From the NCBI RefSeq assembly GCF_000219625.1, contig NC_018213.1, forward strand, positions 2,350,055 through 2,414,054: a DNA stretch of 64,000 nucleotides. The letters are read 5' to 3'. The notes under the pieces were generated by a model. The model made no database searches. It was not told the origin of the DNA and worked only from the letters and a program-made list of their open reading frames with translations. The first letter of the stretch is position 1. Each line of letters begins with the position of its first letter. The translations under genes were made by a program, and so were the position numbers. Of this stretch, positions 22,091 through 31,934 are shown one piece after another. This stretch comes from Zymoseptoria tritici IPO323 (lineage: Eukaryota > Ascomycota > Dothideomycetes > Mycosphaerellales > Mycosphaerellaceae).

Positions 22091-23151
22091 TTTGATGGAG
22101 GTTTGAGTCGCTTAGATCGGGCGAAAGCGGTGCGCAGTCTGATATGTTGATGTCGTGGTCGCAATGAGAGATGTGTTGATTATTGTTCGAGTATGGTATG
22201 GAGTGTGGTGACGCAAAGATGTAGAGGTTCGAGTCTCCAAGGTGAAGTGGTTGTGGCAGAGAAAGGTGTGGCTGCCGAGCCTTGGAGCGCCACGCGTCAG
22301 CAAGAGGCTTTGTCGAGGACATGACCACCCTTGATTTATTAATTTCGCCTCATCAGCTGCCACTCCATGCGAGGGTATAGTAGTACCTGGCAATGGAGGA
22401 AAGGTCTACGACCAGACGGTGGCGGTGCGCTGACCACAGGATATTCGCACAATCCCATCGAATCCCGATCGCAACAGCCGATGCCTCAGCACTTCTTCCT
22501 CGTCCTCCCGAGCCAAGACGGCGAGCAGGCCCGCGATTCCTTGGTTCAAAGTTCACCATCCCACCGGACCATACGACGCTACAAAGCAAATGCGGTCCAC
22601 ATGGTCTCGCATGGCCTCTCCATCATGTGGAGGCGACTAGAACTATCGGCACCATCGCCGTCTTTTGCCGACCAAACTCCACAAACCCACACGCCAGCCG
22701 CGCTTCGATGCCTGCGCTATACCTCGTGTTGTCATGGATGCTCCAGCCTCGAGCCCACTACACTCCACGACCTCCCAGGTACGTAGCCGACCTCGAGGCG
22801 AGTCGACTACTGACTACACCGCATGAGGTAAGAATTCTGCATACCACTGCGCTAAACATCACGATGGCCCCACAGAGTCCACTCGTTCTTCATCAATGCG
22901 GCTCTCTAGCCCCATGGGTAAACTCTTCCGCTGGTCTCCAACTTCAACGCACGACCCCATGGGAATGAGGATGTACCTCTGCACTGACGGCATCGACTGT
23001 GGGTTGTGGAGGTCAACATTCCATTTTGCTCAAACCGAATTCTTGCCGTTGTCGAGATCCGAAGCGAACCATCTTCGCGGCTATGGCTATAAGAGACCGT
23101 TTCCCATTGTCAAAGGTAAGGAATTCAGTCTTCTCCCTCATCAATTTCACT
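22091..23151. other. Divergent intergenic region, CYSTM gene / GH3 gene
   Basis: About 1.06 kb. Several frames are open, but none has recognisable content. It must carry both promoters. Confidence 0.4.
23083..23095 (+). promoter_or_regulatory. Possible TATA box of the GH3 gene
   Basis: The sequence ggctataagag lies about 60-65 bp before the GH3 start codon, a plausible core-promoter distance. Position is approximate. Confidence 0.4.
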
Positions 23152-25772
23152 ATGGCGACTCTCTTGAACCTTGCGGTTCTGCCGTTGCTGTTGTCCGGGG
23201 CGGCCGCTCAATCATACAACCCTCCTGCTCGACCAGAGGGCTCTTTTACTTATGTGCAACCATTGAACACGACCATTCTCGGAGGATATGGCAACTCCCC
23301 AGCTGTGTTGCCCTCTCGTACGTCTCGCACCGATCATGTCAAGCGAGGTCCATACTAACCCTGCAACAGCCAATGCAACCGGTGTTGGCGGATGGGAGGA
23401 TGCTCTGGAAAAGGCCAAGGCTTTCGTCTCCCAGTTGACTCTCGAGGAGAAAGCTTTCATGGTCACTGGTCAGCCCGGCCCATGTGTCGGTAACATTGCG
23501 CCGATTGCAAGACTTGGCTTCAATGGTCTCTGTCTTCAGGATGGTCCTCTCTCGATCCGTGTGGCCGACTACGCAAGCGTATTCTCCGCTGGTGTTTCTG
23601 CTGCGAGCACGTGGGACAAGGATATCCTCTACGAGAGAGGTTACCTGATGGGCAAGGAGTTCAAAGGCAAGGGCGCACAGGTTGCACTTTCGTGAGTTTG
23701 CATCCACTTTTGCTAAAAATCATCAACTGACATCTCTGCAGACCAGTCGCAGGCCCTCTCGGTCGCTCTGCCTTCGGCGGCCGAAACTGGGAGGGTTTCT
23801 CTCCCGATCCCTACCTCACTGGTATTGGCATGGAGTTGACCATTCGCGGCCACCAAGATGCCGGCGTCCAAGCAACGGCCAAGCACTACATCGGCAATGA
23901 GCAGGAGACTCAGCGAAACCCAACCTACAACTACAGTGAGGGTGCGCCATTGAACACGGTCCTCCAGGAGGCAATTTCCAGCAACATCGACGACAGGACC
24001 ATGCACGAGCTCTACCTTTGGCCTTTTGCGAACAGCGTCAAGGCGGGTGCTGCTTCGTTCATGTGTGCGTACCAGAGATTGAACGGCTCCTACGCGTGTG
24101 AGAACTCGAAGGCGCAGAATGGAATCTTGAAGGAGGAACTCGGTTTCCAGGGCTACGTGAGTAAAGCTATGCCCGTTCGAGATAAACTCCAAGCTGACAC
24201 CCTTCCCAGATCATGTCCGACTGGGGCGGCACCCACAGCGGCGTGGCCTCCGTCGAAGGCGGCCTGGACATGAACATGCCCGGTGGTCTCGGCCCATACG
24301 GAACATCCTACGGTGTCGGGTCCTACTATGGTGGCAACATCACATCCATGGTCAACAACGGCACAGTCCCAGAATCCCGAATCGACGACATGATCATCCG
24401 CATCATGACACCGTACTACCACCTCGGCCAGGACAAGGACTTCCCCTCCACCGATCCCTCCTCCGCCGACTTGAACACTTTCTCCCCTCGCAGCTCCTAC
24501 TACCGCAACGACTGGAACTTCGGCAACGACTCCAGCCGGGACGTCCGTGAGGATCATGGCGATAAGATTCGCGTCCACGGCGCTGCCGGGACGATCCTCC
24601 TCAAGAACACCAACAACGCCCTTCCTCTTAAAGCGCCTCGTTCGATTGCCATCTTCGGTAATGACGCTGACCAGCCGACCAACGGCCTCATCAACCAAGA
24701 CGACTTCGAATACGGTACCATCGTCGCCGGCGGCGGTTCCGGCACCGGCCGTCCCACATACCTCATCACCCCTCTCGACGCCCTCTCCGCCCAAGCCAGA
24801 GAAGACAAGTCCCTCGTCCAAGTCTGGCTGAACAACACCCTCCTCGCCAACACCGACATCTCCACCCTCTGGATCCCCCAGATACCCGACGTCTGCCTCG
24901 TCTTCCTCAAAGCCTGGGCCGCCGAGTCCTCCGACCGCTACTCCCTCGACGCCGAATGGTCCGGCAACGAAGTCGTCGAATCCGTCGCTTCCGTCTGCAA
25001 CAACACCGTCGTCGTCATGCACATCCCGGGCCTCATCAACCTCCCCTTCGCCTCCCACGTCAACGTAACCGCCATCCTCACCGCCCACTTCCCGGGTCAA
25101 GAATCCGGCAACTCCATCGTCGACATCCTCTACGGAAAAACCAACCCGTCAGGAAAATTGCCCTACACCATCGCCCTCAACGAATCCGACTACAACGCCC
25201 CACCCGTCACAGCCGTCAACACAACCGGCATCGACGACTGGCAAGTCTACTTCGACGAGAAACTGGAAGTCGACTACCGCTACTTCGACGCGCACGATAT
25301 CCCCGTGCTCTACGAATTCGGCTACGGACTCTCCTACACCACTTTCAACACCTCTTCCATCTCCGCCGCCAAGATCTCCAGCGACCCGATCACGACTCAC
25401 CCAGCCGACCTCCCCATCGCTCCCGGTGGAAATCCCGCGTTGTGGGAAGTGTTGTATGAAGTCAACGTTACGGTTTCCAATACGGGCGATGTGCACGGCG
25501 CTGCGGTTCCGCAGTTGTATGTTTCTCTTCCTGGGTCTGTGCCGGAGACGCCGGTGAGGCAGTTGAGGGGTTTTGAAAAGGTTCCCCTTGCGGCTGGGGA
25601 GAGTGAGACGGTGTGTTTCCAACTTATGAGGAGGGACTTGAGTTTTTGGGATGTTACGGCGCAGCAGTGGGTGATTCCGGAAGGGGAGTTTACGTTCCAT
25701 GTGGGATTTAGTAGTCGGGATTTGAGAGAGTCGGTTGAGGTGACGATTGTCGACGCTGCCGGCGCTTACTAG
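23152..25772 (+). CDS. Secreted GH3 beta-glucosidase
   Basis: Exons 23152-23317, 23370-23691, 23742-24156 and 24210-25772 with three 50-53 bp introns encode 821 aa. A signal peptide ([20 protein letters not shown]) is followed by the GH3 N-terminal barrel: [24 protein letters not shown], and the nucleophile Asp305 in [13 protein letters not shown]. The C-terminal GH3 domain holds GGSGTGRP and a [13 protein letters not shown] loop that probably carries the acid/base Glu. A fibronectin-III-like end ([19 protein letters not shown]) closes it. Many NxS/T sites fit secretion. It should release glucose from cello-oligosaccharides or other beta-glucosides; exact specificity is not readable. Confidence 0.94.
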
Positions 25773-26190
25773 ATTTATGGAGACGAGCATGAAATGCAAG
25801 ATATGAGATAGACGATGTATATAAAAATCCTTCATTGAGAAGATGAATGTCATAACAGCAGACTACAAACTTCTTGATCACCCATCTCGTAAAAGCAATC
25901 TGCTAGAGAACGTTCCGCCTAATTGTTCTCTGCAATGGTGCGAGTGCCTCTAGACCTCGAAATCACAATTCACTCCGTCCAACAGACTTTGGAGATGGTT
26001 TTGGTGCAGAAACGGTGCGGTGGGCACACAGAGAATAGGATCGTGTTGAAATGTCAATCGATACGAGAGTGTGGTCATACAGTACATCGCACAATCAGAG
26101 CATCCGACTTCGCCCAGCCGTCCCGTCATATGCTCCCGCGCCGCCAGAGTCGCCAGATACCGCCCAATCAAGCAGATTCCAAACTCGTCA
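25773..26190. other. Convergent 3' region
   Basis: Between the GH3 gene and the coiled-coil gene; no gene seen. Confidence 0.5.
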
Positions 26191-28242
26191 TCACCCTCTC
26201 AGCGTATCATCCAACCCACCCCTCTTCCTCTTCAACGGCGAAAACATAAACCCACTCCCATCCCCCGCAGTCATCAACACCGAACTGCCCACACCACCTC
26301 TCCCTCCCTTAGCACCCCCAAGCAAACCCGCCGCCTTCTTCCCACCCAACAACGACCTGCCCGCAAAGATCCCCCTGCCAGGCAATCCCTTTGTCGGCGC
26401 GCTCGCCTCGTCCTCCTCATCGAACAACGTCTTGCCCAAACCACCCAACTTCCTCGACTTCGTGTTACCAGTGACGGTCGACGTGGCGGACTTCTTCTTC
26501 TTCGACACTTCCGGCTCGAGGTTGAAATTTTGGAAGTCGGCGAGGGACTTGCGTTTCTTCTTCTTCGCGACGAGGTCTTTGCTCGGCGCGTCTTCCGGAC
26601 CGTCAGACGTCTTGGTGGCGACTTTCTTCGCGGCTGCGGGGCCGTTGGCGTTCTCCTGGCCTTGAGCGTGGACGTCTACTTCGGAGGTCTCCTCCTTGAC
26701 AATCTCGAGGAGGGTGGCAGGAGCTTTCGCTTTACGTGCCCGAGGTTTGGGTTTGATGGGGAGATTCGCGTCGCTGGGAGCGAGGGGTTGTTTCGTCTTC
26801 TTGGTGGGTGCAACGGAAGGTGATGCAGCTGGCTTGTCGTTCTCGGAGACTTCTTCCTCGTCGACGTCGACTGCAGGCGACTCGTCCGGGAGTATGCTCG
26901 TTGTCCTGTTAAGAAACGGCGTGATGGAAAAGGTCGACTTGTTGCCTACGCCTGCTTCGGCTTTGCGGCCGCGCTTTGCTGCGGGTCCGTCGCCTGGTGT
27001 GCCTAGGGTAGTAGCATCGGCGTCGAAAGCGGCGGCTCCGCGTTTCTTGGGGTTGGCTTTCCCCGCGGCGGTGGTCTTTGCGGTCTTCTTCGCGGGTTGG
27101 GCACGATTAGCGGTGGCTTGTTCACGCGCTTCTGCGAGTTCCTGCTCCGTTTCCTTGAGCTTCTCCTTGGTCGCCTTTAATTTCGTTCGGAATTGGCCCA
27201 GCTTGTCGTCAAGAGTCGCTCTCTGAGCCTCATACTCGTCCGCAGCCTTTTGCACAGCCTTTTCAGCTTTGACACGCTCCTTCTTCTCCTTCGCCAGCTC
27301 CTCGCGCAATTCCGCTGCTTGATCATCGGCATTCGCATTCCCGTCTGCGCGCTTAGCGGCACGAGCGGCAGCTTTCTGCTCCTTCTCTAGCTCTGCTTGT
27401 AAGCTCTCGATCTGCGCCTCAAGCTTGTGCTTGGCCTTCTTCTCCTTGAGCAAATCTTTGCGGACGTCTTCGACCTGGGTGTTTTCCTGCGCAGCCTCCA
27501 ATTCCTCCTCCGCCTTCTGTCTTGCGCGCTTCTCTCTCGCCAACTCCTTCCGAACATCATCCAGACCGACGTCCATCTGCGTGACGTCGGCAGCTTCTTC
27601 AGCACGTTGTCTCGCGCGCTTCTCCTTGGCGAGCTCGCGCTTTAATTGTTCAACTTGCTCTTCTTGTGCAATCTCCACACCAGTGTTGCGACGCTTGGCC
27701 ATTGCGCGCTTTGCGTCACGACGGGCATTCTCCATCTCACATTGCGTGTCGGATAGTTGTCGTTGCAGCTCCAATTTCTCCGTCATCAACGCCTCGGTAC
27801 ATGCCGCCTGTGCTTTGAGGTGCTCCAATTGTGGTCTCAACACCGACAATTCCCTTGTCAATGCCAGCTTCTCCGTCAAAAACGCCTCCGAATCAGCTGC
27901 GCTCAACTGCAACGCGCGACTCTCGGCATGTAATGTCCCGACCTCCTGCTCCTTCTCCCTCAACACATCCTCCACATCTTGCAGACGCGTCTCAGCAGAC
28001 TGTGCGCGTGCGAGATGTTCCGTGACCAATTTCTCAAAGTTGTCCGATCGGTCCTCTTCCTGTGCTAGCAATTCGCGGAGTTCGTCATTGTCGTCCTTCA
28101 GGATATGTATGTCGAAGCGTAAGCGGCGTAGGTCTTCGTCTTTCGCGATGATTTCCACAAGGTTGCAGCTGCGTTCGTACTTGAGTTCGAGCGCGGAGGT
28201 GTGAAGTGCCTGTTCGTGAAGTCGCGATGTTTGAGGCGCCAT
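26191..28242 (-). CDS. Coiled-coil, lysine-rich probable nuclear protein
   Basis: A single exon of 683 aa from MAPQTSRLHEQ. Residues about 25-390 form a long, nearly unbroken coiled coil with repeated REKRARQ and KEKKxRxKxE blocks. The C-terminal half is basic and disordered with probable nuclear signals (KKRGAAAF, AKRGRKAE, KKKKRKSLADF), a short motif FSITPFLNRTTSIL, and a Gly-rich end (GLLGGAKGGRGG to FSPLKRKRGG). The layout resembles chromosome- or spindle-associated scaffold proteins, but no named family can be claimed. Forty-eight more codons lie upstream of the chosen ATG in frame; they look like leader. It is divergent from OST3. Confidence 0.75.
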   Translation of the reverse strand: MAPQTSRLHEQALHTSALELKYERSCNLVEIIAKDEDLRRLRFDIHILKDDNDELRELLAQEEDRSDNFEKLVTEHLARAQSAETRLQDVEDVLREKEQEVGTLHAESRALQLSAADSEAFLTEKLALTRELSVLRPQLEHLKAQAACTEALMTEKLELQRQLSDTQCEMENARRDAKRAMAKRRNTGVEIAQEEQVEQLKRELAKEKRARQRAEEAADVTQMDVGLDDVRKELAREKRARQKAEEELEAAQENTQVEDVRKDLLKEKKAKHKLEAQIESLQAELEKEQKAAARAAKRADGNANADDQAAELREELAKEKKERVKAEKAVQKAADEYEAQRATLDDKLGQFRTKLKATKEKLKETEQELAEAREQATANRAQPAKKTAKTTAAGKANPKKRGAAAFDADATTLGTPGDGPAAKRGRKAEAGVGNKSTFSITPFLNRTTSILPDESPAVDVDEEEVSENDKPAASPSVAPTKKTKQPLAPSDANLPIKPKPRARKAKAPATLLEIVKEETSEVDVHAQGQENANGPAAAKKVATKTSDGPEDAPSKDLVAKKKKRKSLADFQNFNLEPEVSKKKKSATSTVTGNTKSRKLGGLGKTLFDEEDEASAPTKGLPGRGIFAGRSLLGGKKAAGLLGGAKGGRGGVGSSVLMTAGDGSGFMFSPLKRKRGGLDDTLRG

Positions 28243-28497
28243 GCTGGCGGTAACTATCATGCAATGTAGGTGTGTCGTGGCATACACTGAGGTGTTGTAT
28301 TCAATGCTCTCTCGAAGTCGTGGTTGTTCCAAGTCAAGGATGCGATGTCGTGTTTGTTTACATGTGCGAGAGGGAACGACCGGCACGTGAATGACACCTC
28401 AGGCTGAGAGAGGACAGCTTGAGGAAGTCCAACGGCAGCTGGGGATTGATCGAAGACATTCATTGCGATTCAATCCAACCCACTCTCCTCACACAAA
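28243..28497. promoter_or_regulatory. Divergent promoter, coiled-coil gene / OST3
   Basis: 255 bp between two divergent start codons. Confidence 0.45.
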
Positions 28498-29675
28498 ATG
28501 CGTCTCCTCTCCCTCCTGACGACGGCGTTATTGCCAGTCGCCATTCTCGCCGCCAAGAAATCTCCCGAAGAGCGATTCAATGCCGCCCTCGCCAAAGGCC
28601 AACCGCAGAAGCTCACGGACATCTCCTTCGACTCCATCACCAAAGCTCCACGAGACTACTCGGTGGCAGTACTGCTGACCGCACTGGATTCGCGGTTCGC
28701 TTGTCAACTATGCAATGATTTTCAGCCCGAGTGGGAGCTGCTGGCCAAGTCGTGGTCGAAAGGGGACAAGAACAAGGAGTCCCGCTTGCTCTTTGGGACA
28801 CTGGACTTTGGCGACGGAAAGGCGACCTTTCAATCGGTGAGACATGGACATGGAGACAAGATGATGGAAACATTGGTGGACGAAGTGCTGACGAGACCAA
28901 TCCTCAGCTCCAACTGCAAACCGCTCCCGTCCTCCTACTCTTCCACCCAACCACAGGCCCCCATGCCAAACTCGACAAGCCATTCGACCGCCTCGACTTC
29001 AACACTCCAGGGTGCGTATACACAGAAACATACAGCTTCGTCCTCATAGTCTAACACCTCTTTTCCCAGAATGTCCCGCGCCGACCCCATCCACACCTGG
29101 CTCGCCCGTCACCTACCCGGCCGACCACACCCAGCGATCGTCCGCCCACTAAACTATGTCAAAATCGCCGTCACCACCACCGCGGTCCTCGGTTCCCTCA
29201 CCTTTCTCACCATCGCGGCACCATACATCCTTCCACTCCTGCAAAACCGCAACTTGTGGGCCGCAGTCAGCTTGATCGCCGTGCTGCTGTTCACCTCAGG
29301 ACACATGTACAACCACATTCGAAAAGTGCCGTATGTGCAAGGCAACGGCAAGGGAGGCGTGAGCTACTTTGCCGGAGGATTCCAAAACCAGATCGGAATT
29401 GAGACGCAGATTATTGCGGCGCTTTGTGAGTGGAGACCTTGGCTTAGATATGTAGAGCGAACGGACGACATGTGCTGACGAAATGACTTCTAGACGGCGT
29501 TCTCTCCTTCGCGACCATCAGCCTCGCGCTGAAGGTCCCTCGAATCGCAGACCCCAAATCGCAAAAGGTGGCCGTGGTAGTGTGGGCGGGTATCATCCTT
29601 TTCGTGTACTCTTTCCTGTTGAGCGTGTTCCGGATCAAGAATGGCGGTTATCCATTCTGGCTGCCTCCGTTTTGA
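28498..29675 (+). CDS. OST3: Oligosaccharyltransferase subunit OST3/OST6
   Basis: Exons 28498-28836, 28908-29011, 29070-29425 and 29494-29675 give 326 aa. A signal peptide (MRLLSLLTTALLPVAILA) leads into a thioredoxin-like lumenal domain with CxxC at Cys69/Cys72 (ACQLCNDFQPEW). Four membrane helices follow (around YVKIAVTTTAVLGSLTFLTI, LWAAVSLIAVLLFTSG, YGVLSFATISLALKV and VAVVVWAGIILFVYSFLL), with the conserved loop SYFAGGFQNQIGIETQI. It is the ER-membrane oxidoreductase subunit that helps the N-glycosylation complex use sites near cysteines. Each splice restores a conserved piece, so the model is firm. Confidence 0.95.
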
Positions 29676-30337
29676 AGGTCCGGGTCGAAGACGTGATTGG
29701 AGTAAAACGTCAGATCCTGGAGAAGAACTGCGGAGGCATCGGTAATGCTGCTAGTCCAACTACAAGCTGGACAAGCTCGAACAATTCGGCCACACTGCTC
29801 ACGTCGACCGTGCGTGCGGGTATCAGAAAAGCAGGCCGTGATTGGAAAGACCTCGATGGCCCACCCCATATATTCGGGGACCTGTACCCATAGTGAACGC
29901 AATCTCACAATAGACAAGTCAAGCATTTACAGTCGAATATCAAACCGTCTTCGGTCATCCTTATAGCAAGCACGCGCGGGCAATCAGGACGTCGCATCCG
30001 GAGGCAATGGCTGGCAAAAGTAGGTAGGCTCTATCGTTTCCTTCCACTGTTTGACCCATCTTTTGCAGCAAACTCCCTACGCTACTTGATATTGATAGAT
30101 GTGAGCCCTTCTACGGAGACGGGAATTCTGTCAAAGCTGCAGCCGCTCTTCTGGACAACACTTTGGTGGAAAGGCTACCGCGGGAACGGAGACTGTTCGA
30201 ATTCCGCTTCCGTTCAAGCCATATATGCCCAGGAAGGGCAACGATACTGGCAGGCCTCTCTTCAACCGACGAGCCATGCATTTCTCGACAAGACAGACAT
30301 TAACGCATGAGTCGACCGTGCATTTTTCCCTATCAAA
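29676..30337. other. Intergenic, no gene seen
   Basis: About 660 bp between OST3 and the SDR pseudogene. Confidence 0.45.
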
Positions 30338-31466
30338 ATGGTCAGCCTCCGAGCCGTCCGCACCGCCAACAGCAGCCTTCGCTCCAGACTCCCATCTCCG
30401 ACAGCACTGTTCGTAGGCGGTACCAGCGGCATAGGGCGCAGCACCCTGCTCGCTCTCGCCCGCAACAACAGCCTCTCCAAAGGCTTACATCGTCGGCCGC
30501 AGTGCCGCCAATGCGGCTGCGGTCCTCTCCGAACTTCGACAGCTCAACCCTCAAGTCACCTACACCTTCATCGCAACCGACGTCTCGCTCCTCCGCAACG
30601 TAGATGCCGCCTGCGCGACCATTGTCCAGCGAGAGAAGTCCCTCGACCTCCTATTCCTGACTCCCGGCGGCTTATCTCATTCCAGACGAAAAGAGACGGA
30701 CGAGGGCAATCGATCACCTCTTCGCCCTCCGCTACTACGCCCGCATGCGCTTCGTCCACAATCTCCTCCCTCTGCTCTCCCACTCCCACTCCGCCTCCTC
30801 CCGTATCATCAGCATCCCAGGCGCCGGCTTCGAAGGCCCCATTGAAGATTCCAATCTCGACCTCAAAAACCGGCTATAAGGTAACCCTCTCACCTGCGCC
30901 CTACATTCCGTCACCATGACTTCGCTCGCTATGGAAACACCTCGCCACTGCCTCGAAGAAACGTCTCTTTCCTCCACGCCTGGCCTGGTTTAGCGCACGG
31001 CACGAACCTCTACACGAATTCTTTCCCTGCTCCCGTCGCGGTCGGCGGTGTATAGGTCGTTCGTTGATGTTATCCTTTCTCCCCTGCTCTGAAGGAAAAG
31101 TGGAGAACGGCAACTTGTTCAATGCGACGGATGGATGGGATGTAACTCCCCACCAGCCGCGTCGGCCATCCCGCTATGCACTGCTCCTCCATCGACGAGT
31201 GTGAAGTGGGAGGGAGAAAGTTGATGGAAATGCAGCGCCACAAAGAGTAGCGGTTGGTTGGTTCGAATGGCTTCGTCGGCGGCGGAGCGGATCTGGTCCA
31301 TTGGAATGGGGAGACAGTCGCTGGTGGGAAGAGCATGCGTGCGATGAGGGAGGAGGGACTGGCGGAGAAGGTTTGGGAGCATACGCTGGGGATGTTTGAG
31401 CGGCTTGCGGGTCGGAAGGGGGTTATTGGGGAGTGTGAGGTGAAGGAGGGGGTGGAGGGGTCGTGA
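30338..31466 (+). pseudogene. Broken short-chain dehydrogenase pseudogene
   Basis: The start MVSLRAVRTANSSLRSRLP and the Rossmann motif FVGGTSGIGRS are in one frame. At 30478-30482 (ccaaagg) the homology jumps to the next frame (AYIVGRSAANAAAV to SLDLLFLTPGGL). Near 30708 it jumps again (IDHLFALRYYARMRFVHNL to SIPGAGFEGPIEDSNL), then meets TAA at 30877-30879. Fragments such as NVSFLHAWPGL follow in another frame, with TAG at 31055-31057, and the family's C-terminal part (DLVHWNGETVAGG) appears at 31254-31466. No introns explain these breaks. The order of pieces matches fungal SDR proteins of about 330 residues. It is probably non-functional. Confidence 0.8.
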
Positions 31467-31934
31467 ATAGGAGCTTTTGGAGAACTCCTGGGCGGAGAAG
31501 GGCGGAAGGAGGTGAAGTCGGATTTTCATGTTTGACGGCACATGGGAACCACGGATTGGTAGTGCATGGGAGAACAACAGGCTCTAAACAGGGAGCTACT
31601 AGACAAACAGTACAGGACACCAACGATAGGAGGCTTGCAAGCTAGAAACTGAATGTGTAGAATGACAAGTCTGCGTTCGAGTTCTGAGCAATGCAATCAT
31701 TTCATTTCATTCATAGGTCTCGTTACGCTGCCACATGCCTCTAATCCCTGCTTCGGAAAAAGAAAACGAGAAAACCCTCGCTGCCACGCTCTCGACTTGA
31801 CCGGGGCAATAGCCCATGTTCTCTGTCATGCGAAGACTGACACTCCATTCTGTCGCAATAGCAATGCCCAGATCAGAACCTAACCAACCTCCAATCCTAG
31901 GACCCCTTTCTACCTAACCACCCCTCAAACACAC
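31467..31934. other. Intergenic, no gene seen
   Basis: About 470 bp between the pseudogene and the 3' end of the DUF3824-type gene. Confidence 0.45.

Noticed and set aside
22200..22280. tRNA-like phrase aggttcgagtctcc
   Set aside because: No matching acceptor, D or anticodon arms around it.
22393..22968. 191-codon plus-strand frame before the GH3 gene
   Set aside because: No signal or domain; other frames in the same stretch are equally open, as expected in GC-rich DNA.
13360..25772. Oxidase and beta-glucosidase as a biosynthetic cluster
   Set aside because: Housekeeping genes (AIP1, TAF12) lie between them, and no synthase, transporter or pathway regulator is nearby.
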